Shown here piece after piece: positions 1-8,793 of a DNA stretch of 64,000 nt; positions within the stretch are counted from its first letter, which is position 1; each line of letters starts with the position of its first letter. The stretch comes from Bacteroides congonensis (GTDB lineage Bacteria > Bacteroidota > Bacteroidia > Bacteroidales > Bacteroidaceae). The stretch is taken from positions 264,301-328,300 of the forward strand of contig NZ_FQXY01000008.1 in NCBI RefSeq assembly GCF_900130125.1, read 5' to 3'. A program made the position numbers and the translations under genes. The notes below the pieces were generated by a model. That model worked only from the letters and a program-made list of their open reading frames with translations. It made no database searches and was not told where the DNA came from.

Positions 1-2532
1 TATCAGGGAGTTCCTTGTGTCAATGGTAGTGATCCGGTAGGGAATATGGTGCTCTATACACCACAGAATAAAAATCTGCGCCGTCTGACATTCGACCAGG
101 ATGCCAACTGGAATCCGGTGATAATGAATAATGGGCGTGTGATGTATACCCGTTGGGAATATACAGACCTCACCCACTACTACACCCGTATCGTAATGAA
201 TATGAATCCTGACGGTACGGAACAAAAAGCATTGTATGGCAGTGGCTCGATGTTTCCCAACAGTACTTTTGACGTGCAACCCTTACCCGGTTATGGTTCT
301 GCTTTTGTCGGCATCATTTCAGGACATCACGGAGTGGCACGTTCCGGTCGTCTGATTCTGTTCGACCCGGCTAAAGCGCGTAAAGGAGCAGCCGGCATGT
401 TGCAGGAGATTCCTTACCGTAACCGCCCCATCGTTGAAGAAGTAAAAGACAGGTTGGTAGATGGTGTATGGCCACAGTTTATCAAGCCTTCTCCTCTCAA
501 CGATACCTACTTTCTGGTCGCTGCGAAACTGGATAAGAATGATTTGTGGGGAATCTATCTGGTGGATAAGTTCGATAACGTAACTTGCTTGCACAAGATG
601 GATGGTGAAGGATATATCAGTCCGATAGCTGTGCGCAAAACTGTGACTCCGCCTGCCATCCCCGATCGGGTGAAGTTGGACGACAAGCAGGCAACCGTCT
701 TTATACAGGACATTTATGAAGGCGAAGGGTTGAAGGGCATTCCGCGCGGAACAGTGAAGTCACTTCGTTTGCACGCTTATGAATATGCTTATGTACAGAC
801 ACAATCCGACCATAACTGGCATGGTATCCAGTCGGGATGGGATATCAAGCGTATGCTGGGAACTGTGCCGGTAGAAGAAGACGGTTCGGTTATCTTTAAA
901 ATCCCTGCCAATACGCCTGTCTCCATCCAGCCTTTGGATAAGGACGGAGTAGCCGTGCAGTGGATGCGCAGTTGGCTGACCGGGCAACCGGGAGAGATTG
1001 TCTCCTGCGTAGGATGCCATGAAAACCAAAATCAGATTGTCATACCGAAACGTGTGATTGCTTCGCAAAAAGCACCGCATGCTTTGACTCCCCCTGAAGG
1101 CGGTACCCGCTCGTTTACTTTTGACCTGGAAGTACAGCCGATTTTAGACCGTGCCTGCATCGCCTGTCATAACGGTGAAGGAAAAGCATTCGATCTGCGT
1201 GGCGGCAAGAAGGATAAGAAAGGATATGGAACATCTTACCTCAATCTTCATCCGTATGTACACCGTCAGGGTGGTGAAGGGGATATGGTAGTGCTTTATC
1301 CTTATGAATATCATCCGAATACCAGTGAACTGGTTCGTCTTTTGAAGAAAGGTCATTATAATGTGAAACTGACGGACGCGGAATGGCGGAAAATTTATAA
1401 CTGGATTGATTATAATGCTCCCGACAAAGGATATTTCAATGCCAATGTGCTGACGTCGTTCCCTTATCAGGGATACGACCAGATAGAACGTCGTAAACAA
1501 CTGACCGATAAATATGCCGGTGGAGCCGGTGTGGACTGGAAAAAGGAAATTGCCGATTATGCCGGTCAACTCAAGAATAAGGGTGAAATACAACCGGTAA
1601 TGCCGGAGAAAACCGCCCCTGTGAAAGAGAAGGTACAGAAGGTGAAAGGATGGCCGTTTACTGCGGATAAAGTAAAGGAACTGTTAGCCGGTGAAAAAGA
1701 AACTGTCAAGGTGTTGGAAATAGCACCGGGCATTCAAATGACATTTGTACGTATTCCGGCGGGTGAGTTTGTTATGGGTAGTTACGAAGGTGAACCGGAT
1801 GCTTATCCTACCACTAAAGTGAAGATAGATAAAGCATTTTGGATGGGGGAACTGGAAGTGACCAACCAACAGTATAACACTGTATTTCCGCAACATGACA
1901 GTCGCTATGTAGACCAACAATGGAAAGACCATGTAGTGCCGGGCTATCCTGCCAATAAGCCGGAACAGCCTGTTATCCGGGTAAGTTATAATGACGCAAT
2001 GGAATATTGCAGGATATTGAGTCAAAAGACAGGATTGAACATCACTCTTCCAACCGAAGCACAATGGGAATGGGCTTGCCGTGGCGGTAGCGACCAGGAC
2101 TTTTGGTTTGGTAATCTAAACGCAGATTTCGGTAAGAAAGATAATTTGGCCGATGTGACAACCAACAAGTTTGCCGTGATTGGAGTCGACCCGCAACCAA
2201 TGTCGCCTGAATCATCTTGGTATAAATATTATACCTTCCTTCCAAAGGCTGACAATGTGGATGATGGCAGCTTGGTACAGGTAGGTGGAAAGAAATATGA
2301 AGCCAACCCGTTCGGATTATACTGTATGCATGGCAATGTTGCCGAATGGACACGTTCGGATTATGTACCTTATCCGTATAAAGAGAATTCGAAAAAGGTT
2401 TCCGAATATAAAGTAGTTCGTGGCGGTTCGTATATTGAACGTCCGAAACATTCTACCGCCTACTCGCGTAAGGGATTCTATCCTTATCAATGCGTATTCA
2501 ATGTCGGTTTCCGTGTCATTATTGAAGATTAA
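1..2532 (+). CDS. Di-heme HzsA-like protein with C-terminal SUMF1-like domain (5' partial)
   Basis: The reading frame is open from base 1, so the gene begins upstream; the first ATG inside the window is at 46. The N-terminal two thirds resemble the hydrazine synthase alpha-subunit middle-domain family, a beta-propeller-like fold. Two CxxCH heme c motifs are visible, CVGCH at 1006-1020 and CIACH at 1156-1170, so it should be a periplasmic or outer-membrane c-type cytochrome. From about 1738 to the end lies an SUMF1/formylglycine-generating-enzyme fold (GEFVMGS near the start, MHGNVAEW, VVRGGSY, GFRV). The paired cysteines used by true FGE near the RGGSY motif are absent, so sulfatase activation is unlikely. 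The next gene builds c-type cytochromes and probably matures this protein. Electron donor and substrate cannot be told from sequence. Confidence 0.75.
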   Translation, partial: YQGVPCVNGSDPVGNMVLYTPQNKNLRRLTFDQDANWNPVIMNNGRVMYTRWEYTDLTHYYTRIVMNMNPDGTEQKALYGSGSMFPNSTFDVQPLPGYGSAFVGIISGHHGVARSGRLILFDPAKARKGAAGMLQEIPYRNRPIVEEVKDRLVDGVWPQFIKPSPLNDTYFLVAAKLDKNDLWGIYLVDKFDNVTCLHKMDGEGYISPIAVRKTVTPPAIPDRVKLDDKQATVFIQDIYEGEGLKGIPRGTVKSLRLHAYEYAYVQTQSDHNWHGIQSGWDIKRMLGTVPVEEDGSVIFKIPANTPVSIQPLDKDGVAVQWMRSWLTGQPGEIVSCVGCHENQNQIVIPKRVIASQKAPHALTPPEGGTRSFTFDLEVQPILDRACIACHNGEGKAFDLRGGKKDKKGYGTSYLNLHPYVHRQGGEGDMVVLYPYEYHPNTSELVRLLKKGHYNVKLTDAEWRKIYNWIDYNAPDKGYFNANVLTSFPYQGYDQIERRKQLTDKYAGGAGVDWKKEIADYAGQLKNKGEIQPVMPEKTAPVKEKVQKVKGWPFTADKVKELLAGEKETVKVLEIAPGIQMTFVRIPAGEFVMGSYEGEPDAYPTTKVKIDKAFWMGELEVTNQQYNTVFPQHDSRYVDQQWKDHVVPGYPANKPEQPVIRVSYNDAMEYCRILSQKTGLNITLPTEAQWEWACRGGSDQDFWFGNLNADFGKKDNLADVTTNKFAVIGVDPQPMSPESSWYKYYTFLPKADNVDDGSLVQVGGKKYEANPFGLYCMHGNVAEWTRSDYVPYPYKENSKKVSEYKVVRGGSYIERPKHSTAYSRKGFYPYQCVFNVGFRVIIED

Positions 2533-2560
2533 GTGAGTATATTGAAGATAAAGTGAGTAT
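2521..2560 (+). repeat. 20-bp tandem duplication over a stop codon
   Basis: Bases 2521-2540 and 2541-2560 are the same 20-mer (ATTGAAGATWAAGTGAGTAT) with one T/A difference. The first copy contains the TAA stop of the cytochrome gene; in the second the equivalent triplet is AAA. The duplication makes up most of the spacer before the next gene. Confidence 0.9.
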
Positions 2561-2564
2561 TTAA

Positions 2565-5024
2565 ATGGGAAAAACAAATCTGAAAAGACTGATTTCATCC
2601 TCAACAACTACGATTGTATTGTTGCTTGTTTATGGTATTGGCTTGGCAGCCGCCACTTTTATTGAAAAGTATCAGGGAAGTGAGGTAGCCAGGTCGATGG
2701 TGTACTGTTCTCCTTTGTTTTTCCTTCTTCAATTTCTACTGGTGCTCAATTGGTTGGCTGTCGCCATCCGGCAACATTCGCTGAAAATGCGAAAATGGGG
2801 AATGTTGGTTACTCATGGCGCTTTCATTATCATTCTGCTCGGAGCATTGGTTTCCCACCTTTACGGTGAGGAAGGTATTCTGCATTTGCGTGAGGGAGAG
2901 ACGAGCAACCGTTTTGCCGTCCGTCATGCCGGTGGAGTGACTTACCATACGCTTCCTTTTAGTGTAGAACTGATGAATTTTACGCTGACCCGCTATCCCG
3001 GTTCGTCCAGTCCGTCCGCCTATGAAAGCGAGTTGCTGGTACATATGGACGAAGAAGTCATTTCCGGGCGGGTTTATATGAATAACGTGTTGGATGTGAA
3101 AGGCTATCGCTTTTTTCAAGCTTCTTATGACCAGGATGAACAGGGCACAGTGCTCTCCGTCAACCGTGATGTGGCAGGACGAACTATCACTTATACCGGA
3201 TACGCTGTTCTGTTGCTCGGACTGGTTTTATGCTTTGTGGACAAGCGTTCGCGGTTTATGCAGCTCGGTCGCAGGCTGAAGGAATTACGTTGTTCAGTTC
3301 TCCTGATATTGTCAGTACTTGCTTCTTTGTCGGTTCAGGCTAACGATACTTCAACGCAAGTTGCTAACGATACTTCAACGCAAGCGAAAGAAGTGACGCA
3401 AGCGACAGAAACTGTTTTGAAGAGTGTCGTAAATGCCGGACATGCCGCCCGTTTCGGTGCATTGCCCCTTCAATCGGGAAAAGGACGTGTACTTCCCGTC
3501 AACACTTTCTCATCCGAAGTCCTGCGGAAATTACATAAATCGGATACATTCGGTTCTTTAAATTCCGACCAGTTTCTGATTAGTGTCTTGGTAATGCCGG
3601 AACTTTGGACGCAAGTACCTTTTATTGCCGTTCCCGGAAAAGAATTGAGCGATTTCTATCATCTGCCCTTTCCTCAATGCGCCTATATGGATGTATTTGA
3701 TGCCGATGGGAATTATAAATTGCAGGAGAAACTCGAAGAAGCCTATGGCAGGATGGCTGCCGCGCGGACTCGTTTCGATAAAGAACTGATAAAGTTTGAT
3801 GAACAAATCAATATCTTTCATCAGTTACTCAACTGGCAGTTATTAAATCTCTTTCCGAAAGAAGACGACCCGCAACATACATGGTATGCTCCCGGCGATG
3901 ACTTGTCTGCGTTTTCAGGAAAAGATTCGATGTTTGTCTCCCGTATCCTGACCTGGTATGTCGAGGAAGTGCAAACTTCTTTTCAGAGTGGTGACTGGAC
4001 AAAACCGGATGAAATAGCAGGTATGATTTCTACTTATCAACAGGCAAAGAATAAGATAGAGGGTGTTACTCCTGAAAAGATGGAAGCAGAAATAAAATAT
4101 AACCGTTTGGATGTATTCAGCCAGTGTAAGAAAGGATATCTGATTTTTGGGGGCTTATTGCTGGTATCTGCTTTTGCTTCTTTATTTAAGCGCATCCGTT
4201 GGATACGTTTGTCAGGTTGGGCGCTTTGTGTCGCTATTCTGGCTGTTTTCTTTTTCCATATGTACGGAATGGGGATGCGGTGGTATATCGCAGGATATGC
4301 CCCATGGAGCAATTCATACGAAACAATGGTGTATGTATCCTGGGCTACGGTTTTCGCAGGATTACTGTTTGCCCGCCGTAGTCTGCTGACTTTTGCCTTG
4401 GCTACACTGTTCGGTGGCACTATCTTATTTGTTTCGGGACTGAACTGGATGGATCCGCAAATCAATCCGCTCGTTCCTGTTCTGAAATCACCGTGGCTCA
4501 TGTTTCATGTAGCCGTTATTGTGGGTGCATACGGATTCTTCGGTATCAGTTGCCTGCTTGGATTAGTCAATCTGGTGATGATGAGTCTTAAAAAGTCGGT
4601 ATTGATACAACGGATAAAAGAATTGAGCATTATAAACGAAATGTCTCTCCTGATTGGGCTTGCCTTGATGACGATAGGAACATTCCTTGGAGCTATTTGG
4701 GCAAATGAATCATGGGGACGCTATTGGGGATGGGATCCGAAAGAGACTTGGGCACTGATTACAATGGTCGTTTACGCTATTGTCACTCATCTTCATTTGA
4801 TGCCGTTCAGAAACAAGTTGTGGCTGTTCAATCTGTCTTCAGTGATTGCGTTCTATAGCGTGCTGATGACTTTCTTCGGAGTGAATTATTTCTTGAGCGG
4901 TATGCATTCTTATGGTCAAAACGACTATGTAGGCGGCATATTTATCTATCTTTTAGCATCGGTGTTCCTGGTGGCATTGCTTGGAATTCTATCTTTCATG
5001 GGAAAACAAAAACAGAATAATTAA
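2565..5024 (+). CDS. Cytochrome c biogenesis protein, ResB-CcsA fusion
   Basis: The 819-aa protein joins both halves of a system II cytochrome c synthase. The N-terminal part has ResB-like membrane helices followed by a periplasmic stretch. The C-terminal part is CcsA/CcmF-like, with several membrane helices and the tryptophan-rich heme-handling motif WGRYWGWDPKETW. Such proteins carry heme across the inner membrane and attach it to CxxCH sites, matching the di-heme protein encoded just upstream (32-bp gap, same operon). Between the halves, around residues 240-262, a hydrophobic segment ending in SVQA resembles a signal peptide and is followed by a duplicated 8-residue repeat; the roughly 250 residues after it look periplasmic. 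The 3' end is 9 bp from the next start. Confidence 0.85.
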   Translation: MGKTNLKRLISSSTTTIVLLLVYGIGLAAATFIEKYQGSEVARSMVYCSPLFFLLQFLLVLNWLAVAIRQHSLKMRKWGMLVTHGAFIIILLGALVSHLYGEEGILHLREGETSNRFAVRHAGGVTYHTLPFSVELMNFTLTRYPGSSSPSAYESELLVHMDEEVISGRVYMNNVLDVKGYRFFQASYDQDEQGTVLSVNRDVAGRTITYTGYAVLLLGLVLCFVDKRSRFMQLGRRLKELRCSVLLILSVLASLSVQANDTSTQVANDTSTQAKEVTQATETVLKSVVNAGHAARFGALPLQSGKGRVLPVNTFSSEVLRKLHKSDTFGSLNSDQFLISVLVMPELWTQVPFIAVPGKELSDFYHLPFPQCAYMDVFDADGNYKLQEKLEEAYGRMAAARTRFDKELIKFDEQINIFHQLLNWQLLNLFPKEDDPQHTWYAPGDDLSAFSGKDSMFVSRILTWYVEEVQTSFQSGDWTKPDEIAGMISTYQQAKNKIEGVTPEKMEAEIKYNRLDVFSQCKKGYLIFGGLLLVSAFASLFKRIRWIRLSGWALCVAILAVFFFHMYGMGMRWYIAGYAPWSNSYETMVYVSWATVFAGLLFARRSLLTFALATLFGGTILFVSGLNWMDPQINPLVPVLKSPWLMFHVAVIVGAYGFFGISCLLGLVNLVMMSLKKSVLIQRIKELSIINEMSLLIGLALMTIGTFLGAIWANESWGRYWGWDPKETWALITMVVYAIVTHLHLMPFRNKLWLFNLSSVIAFYSVLMTFFGVNYFLSGMHSYGQNDYVGGIFIYLLASVFLVALLGILSFMGKQKQNN
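3339..3384 (+). repeat. 24-bp period tandem repeat coding for (ANDTSTQx)2
   Basis: A 22-bp sequence at 3339-3360 is repeated exactly at 3363-3384, inside the linker of the ResB-CcsA fusion. It adds one in-frame copy of an eight-residue Thr/Ser-rich unit directly after a signal-peptide-like segment. Confidence 0.9.
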
Positions 5025-5033
5025 TCGGACGTA

Positions 5034-5942
5034 ATGATGTATATGATGAAGAATACTATAAAGAATCTTGTATTGCTATTTGTTCTATTTTGCCTGTCAC
5101 CGATTGTTCAGAGCAAGTCACCTCAACATTTGTTGTTGGGTGGTTCCGGTTGGAACAAGATTGCCATTATAAATAAAGAAACCAAAGAAATAGTATGGGA
5201 GTATCCTTTGGAAAAAGGTTGGGAATGTAACTCGGTGGCAGCTACAAAAACAGGAGAAATCCTCTTTTCCTACTCCAAAGGAGCAAAAATGATAACCCGT
5301 GACGGACAGGAACTTTGGAACATTGCCGCTCCTGCGGGTTGTGAAATGCAGACTGCACGTATATTGCCTGACGGTAATGCGTTAATAGCCTGGTGCGGTC
5401 ATCCGTCTACCATTTTAGAAGTGAATCCAAAAGGGGAAATTCTTTCGAAAACCGAGTTTGAAACAGGTATCGAACGTCCCCATGCGCAGTTCCGTCAAAT
5501 AAATAAGAATAAAAAGGGAAATTATCTCGTTCCTTTATTTGCTACTTCTGAAGTGCGCGAAATTGCATCTGACGGTAAATTGCTGAATACAGTCAAACTC
5601 TCCGGTACTCCTTTCTCCACTGCTTTTCTTAAGAATGGCGACTATTTGGTAGCTTGCGGGGATGCTCATTGTTTCGTTCAACTGGATGCTACCTCGAACA
5701 AGATTATCCGTCAGGTAAATGCCAATGATATAGACGGGGTACAACTATTTTTTGTAGCTCAACTCTTCCCCTTGAAAAAAGGCGGACTTTATATTTGTAA
5801 CTGGCAAGGGCATGACCGTGAAGCCGGTAAGGGTAAACATCCCCAATTGGTAGAGATTGATTCAAACGGTAAAGTGGTATGGCAACTGAATGATAAAGTT
5901 AAATTCGGTATGATTTCTTCTGTTTGTCCAATCAGAAGATAG
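5034..5942 (+). CDS. Exported beta-propeller protein (PQQ/arylsulfotransferase-like)
   Basis: A 302-aa protein with an N-terminal signal peptide (hydrophobic core LVLLFVLFCLSPIV, then QSKS) and repeated strands of the type GEIVWEYPL, GQELWNI and GKVVWQLND, as in PQQ-like and arylsulfotransferase-like propellers. No catalytic residues can be assigned. It is the third gene of the cytochrome operon, 9 bp after the CcsA fusion, so it probably works with the periplasmic cytochrome. Four ATGs lie close together at the start (5034, 5037, 5043, 5046); the signal peptide is intact from any of them. Confidence 0.7.
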   Translation: MMYMMKNTIKNLVLLFVLFCLSPIVQSKSPQHLLLGGSGWNKIAIINKETKEIVWEYPLEKGWECNSVAATKTGEILFSYSKGAKMITRDGQELWNIAAPAGCEMQTARILPDGNALIAWCGHPSTILEVNPKGEILSKTEFETGIERPHAQFRQINKNKKGNYLVPLFATSEVREIASDGKLLNTVKLSGTPFSTAFLKNGDYLVACGDAHCFVQLDATSNKIIRQVNANDIDGVQLFFVAQLFPLKKGGLYICNWQGHDREAGKGKHPQLVEIDSNGKVVWQLNDKVKFGMISSVCPIRR

Positions 5943-5961
5943 TATCAGGCAATTTATTTTG

Positions 5962-5969
5962 TACATTTG
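5962..5969 (+). promoter_or_regulatory. Promoter -7 element TACATTTG
   Basis: Exact match to the Bacteroides -7 consensus TAnnTTTG, 20 bp after the preceding operon ends. Transcription from here would give a leader of about 170 nt before the acetyltransferase at 6149. No good -33 element is seen. Confidence 0.5.
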
Positions 5970-6001
5970 TCAGGTAATATAAATACTATTCTTCTGACGC
6001 A

Positions 6002-6098
6002 ATGAAATGGCAACTCTGTAAATAGCTTCGCCCATATGGATTGTGAACAATGGAAAAGTCTGTTGTTCCAACTATTTGTGACTTCACATAAGTCGCAA
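6002..6098 (+). promoter_or_regulatory. Leader with short reading frame and two hairpins (possible attenuator)
   Basis: The untranslated leader has a 7-codon reading frame (MKWQLCK, 6002-6025), a hairpin GAACAA/TTGTTC (6045-6050 with 6063-6068) and a second, 9-bp hairpin TTGTGACTT/AAGTCGCAA (6076-6084 with 6090-6098, one G-U pair). Short leader peptides with alternative hairpins control many antibiotic-inactivating enzymes, so translation-coupled control is possible. The short frame may also be chance. Confidence 0.3.
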
Positions 6099-6148
6099 GT
6101 TATTTCATTATTCTATTTAGGAAACCATATTTAAGAAGCTATTACACA

Positions 6149-6775
6149 ATGAATACGAAAATATATCCCCGTACCAATGATTTTCAGACTATCTATCTGA
6201 ATACAGTAATAAAGAGCCCTGCTATTATTGTAGGTGATTATACGATATACAACGATTTCGTGAATGACCCGGTTCTTTTTGAGAAGAACAATGTTTTATA
6301 TCATTATCCAATTAATAGAGACCGGTTGATTATAGGAAAGTTCTGTTCCATTGCTTGCGGAGCTAAATTCCTTTTCAACAGTGCAAACCATACATTGAAC
6401 TCTTTATCCAACTATACATTTCCTATCTTTTTTGAAGAATGGAATTTAGATAAAAAAGAGGTTGCCTCAGCTTGGGACAATAAAGGCGACATAGTGATTG
6501 GCAATGATGTTTGGATAGGATATGAAGCTGTTATCATGGCCGGAGTACATATCGGGAATGGAGCAATTATTGCATCGCGGGCAGTGGTAACGAAAGATGT
6601 TCCCCCTTATACGATAGTGGGCGGAATACCCGCCAAAGAGATTCGGAAGCGTTTTGATACAAATACAATTGCTTTATTGCAAGAATTGCAATGGTGGGAT
6701 TGGAGTTTTGAAAAGATATCCGAATGTTTGCCTTATATAATGGGTGGGAAGATTGAAGAATTAATGCAAAAATAA
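6149..6775 (+). CDS. Vat/CatB-like O-acetyltransferase
   Basis: A 208-aa left-handed beta-helix (hexapeptide-repeat) acetyltransferase of the xenobiotic acetyltransferase group that includes streptogramin A (Vat) and chloramphenicol (CatB) acetyltransferases. The catalytic histidine sits in SANHTLNS (His81), at the Vat position. Repeats such as [19 protein letters not shown] and the end signature [13 protein letters not shown] with WWDWSFEKI match the family along its full length. It transfers acetyl from acetyl-CoA to a hydroxyl group. Whether the substrate is an antibiotic or a native metabolite cannot be read from sequence. The GNAT gene follows after 7 bp, so the two are probably cotranscribed. 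Confidence 0.8.
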   Translation: MNTKIYPRTNDFQTIYLNTVIKSPAIIVGDYTIYNDFVNDPVLFEKNNVLYHYPINRDRLIIGKFCSIACGAKFLFNSANHTLNSLSNYTFPIFFEEWNLDKKEVASAWDNKGDIVIGNDVWIGYEAVIMAGVHIGNGAIIASRAVVTKDVPPYTIVGGIPAKEIRKRFDTNTIALLQELQWWDWSFEKISECLPYIMGGKIEELMQK

Positions 6776-6782
6776 ACAATAT

Positions 6783-7316
6783 ATGAATTTGAAAATAGAG
6801 CTTGGAACCTCTGCTGATATAGATGAACTGGAAAGGCTATATGACGAGTTGAACGATTACTTGGCAACTACGGTTAACTACCCCGGATGGATAAAAGGAA
6901 TCTATCCGGTTCGCGAAGATGCAGTTTCCGGTGTGAATGATAACAGCCTTTTTGTAGCAAGATGTGATGGGAAAATTGTGGGGTCGGTCATTCTGAATCA
7001 TCAACCGGAAAAGGCTTATGAGAACATCAAATGGAAAATAGACGTAGATTATAGTCACATCTTTGTGGTACGCACTTTTGTTGTGCATCCTTCCTTTTTA
7101 CAAATGGGGGTTGGGCGTGCACTAATGGATTATTCATTGGAATTGGCTCAAAGGTTAGGATTGAGTTCTGTCCGCCTGGATGTCTACGAGAAGAACCTTC
7201 CTGCCATTTCTCTGTACGAGAAATGTGGATTTGATTTTATTGATACAGTAGATTTGGGATTAGGTAAATATGGACTTGATTGGTTCAAACTGTATGAGAA
7301 AGTAATATCTGTATGA
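6783..7316 (+). CDS. GNAT family N-acetyltransferase
   Basis: A 177-aa single-domain GNAT protein. The acetyl-CoA pyrophosphate-binding motif appears as HPSFLQMGVGRALMDYS (QxxGxG/A type), and the C-terminal YEKNLPAISLYEKCGF is the usual strand 6-helix 4 region. The acceptor is unknown. It follows the Vat-like gene with a 7-bp gap and may act on the same class of small molecules. Confidence 0.85.
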   Translation: MNLKIELGTSADIDELERLYDELNDYLATTVNYPGWIKGIYPVREDAVSGVNDNSLFVARCDGKIVGSVILNHQPEKAYENIKWKIDVDYSHIFVVRTFVVHPSFLQMGVGRALMDYSLELAQRLGLSSVRLDVYEKNLPAISLYEKCGFDFIDTVDLGLGKYGLDWFKLYEKVISV

Positions 7317-7377
7317 TTTGTATCAGTTACCATATTGATTAATCCAACCTTTTAAACCGTCAAACCTCTTTTTCTTG

Positions 7378-7385
7378 TAACTTTG
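7378..7385 (+). promoter_or_regulatory. Promoter -7 element TAACTTTG
   Basis: Exact TAnnTTTG match, 28 bp before the MATE transporter start. It gives that gene its own promoter after the GNAT stop at 7316. Confidence 0.6.
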
Positions 7386-7413
7386 CAGCCGATTTTAGAA
7401 AAAGAAATTTGGA

Positions 7414-8793
7414 ATGATAAATAAATACGAGGAACGGCTGGGAACAGAACGTATGTTGCCGCTTGTTTTTAAGATGGCACTTCCAGCAGTAGCTGCACAG
7501 TTCGTCAATTTGCTATATAGTATTGTCGACCGTGTATATATCGGACATATTCCGGGTATCGGAACCGCTGCATTGGCCGGTGTGGGAGTAACTACTTCCC
7601 TCATTATCCTGATTTCTTCTTTTTCAGCAATTGTAGGCGGTGGCGGTGCGCCATTAGCTGCCATTGCACTCGGACAAGGGGACCGTTTGCGTGCCGGCAA
7701 AATATTGGGAAATGGTTTTGTCCTTTTAATAATATTCACCCTACTTACTTCTTTCATCGCATATACATTTATGGAACCCATTCTCCTTTTCACGGGAGCT
7801 TCGGAAAATACATTGGAATATGCAGTGGATTATCTTTCCATTTATCTGTTGGGTACCATATTTGTAGAAATATCAACAGGATTGAACAGCTTTATTAATG
7901 CACAGGGGCGTCCTGCCATTGCTATGTTTTCGGTTCTAATCGGTGCTTTACTGAATATAATTCTTGACCCTATCTTCATCTTCTGGTTTGATATGGGGGT
8001 GAAAGGAGCGGCTCTGGCTACGGTGCTTTCACAGGCTTGCAGTGCTGCGTGGGTACTGACTTTCCTTTTTTCCAAACGTGCCTCTTTGCCTTTGGAAAAG
8101 CGTTATATGAAATTGGACAGGAAAATAATACTTGCTATATTGGCTTTAGGAGTGTCTCCATTCATTATGGCTAGTACGGAGAGCTTAGTTGGTTTTGTCC
8201 TTAATAGTAGCTTGAAAGAGTTCGGCGACATCTACATTAGTGCATTGACAATTCTGCAAAGTGCGATGCAGTTTGCCAGTGTGCCATTGACGGGATTCGC
8301 GCAAGGATTTGTCCCGATAATAAGCTATAACTATGGACATGGTGACAAACAGCGTGTAAAAGACTGTTTCCGTATTGTATTGATAACCATGTTCTCTTTC
8401 AACCTGATATTAATGCTTTTCATGATTCTGTTCCCTTCAACGGTAGCTTCCGCTTTTACAAGTGATGAAAGGTTGATTGAGACTGTTCGTTGGACGATGC
8501 CTGTGTTCTTGGGCGGCATGACTATTTTCGGATTGCAGCGTGCCTGCCAGAATATGTTTGTAGCATTGGGACAGGCTCGGATTTCTATTTTTATTGCTTT
8601 GTTGCGTAAGGCAATTCTATTGATTCCGTTAGCATTGATATTACCGCATTTCATGGGAGTGACAGGTGTATATGCGGCTGAAGCTATATCCGACGCGACA
8701 GCAGCAATATGTTGTACTCTGTTATTCTTTTGGCAGTTCCCCAAGATTCTAGGAAAAATTCGAGGGAATACGAATACTCTACGTATAAATTAA
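7414..8793 (+). CDS. MATE family efflux transporter
   Basis: A 459-aa inner-membrane protein with about 12 hydrophobic segments in two homologous halves. The N-terminal motif PAVAAQFVNLLYSIVDRVYIG is typical of the MATE (multi-antimicrobial extrusion) family, and GFAQGFVPIISYNYG is the matching motif of the second half. It should export cationic or aromatic compounds using an ion gradient. The acetyltransferases just upstream suggest a detoxification neighbourhood, but it has its own promoter. Confidence 0.9.
   Translation: MINKYEERLGTERMLPLVFKMALPAVAAQFVNLLYSIVDRVYIGHIPGIGTAALAGVGVTTSLIILISSFSAIVGGGGAPLAAIALGQGDRLRAGKILGNGFVLLIIFTLLTSFIAYTFMEPILLFTGASENTLEYAVDYLSIYLLGTIFVEISTGLNSFINAQGRPAIAMFSVLIGALLNIILDPIFIFWFDMGVKGAALATVLSQACSAAWVLTFLFSKRASLPLEKRYMKLDRKIILAILALGVSPFIMASTESLVGFVLNSSLKEFGDIYISALTILQSAMQFASVPLTGFAQGFVPIISYNYGHGDKQRVKDCFRIVLITMFSFNLILMLFMILFPSTVASAFTSDERLIETVRWTMPVFLGGMTIFGLQRACQNMFVALGQARISIFIALLRKAILLIPLALILPHFMGVTGVYAAEAISDATAAICCTLLFFWQFPKILGKIRGNTNTLRIN

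Noticed and set aside
1738..2526. Active formylglycine-generating enzyme
   Set aside because: The fold is there, but the cysteine pair near the RGGSY motif that FGE needs is missing.
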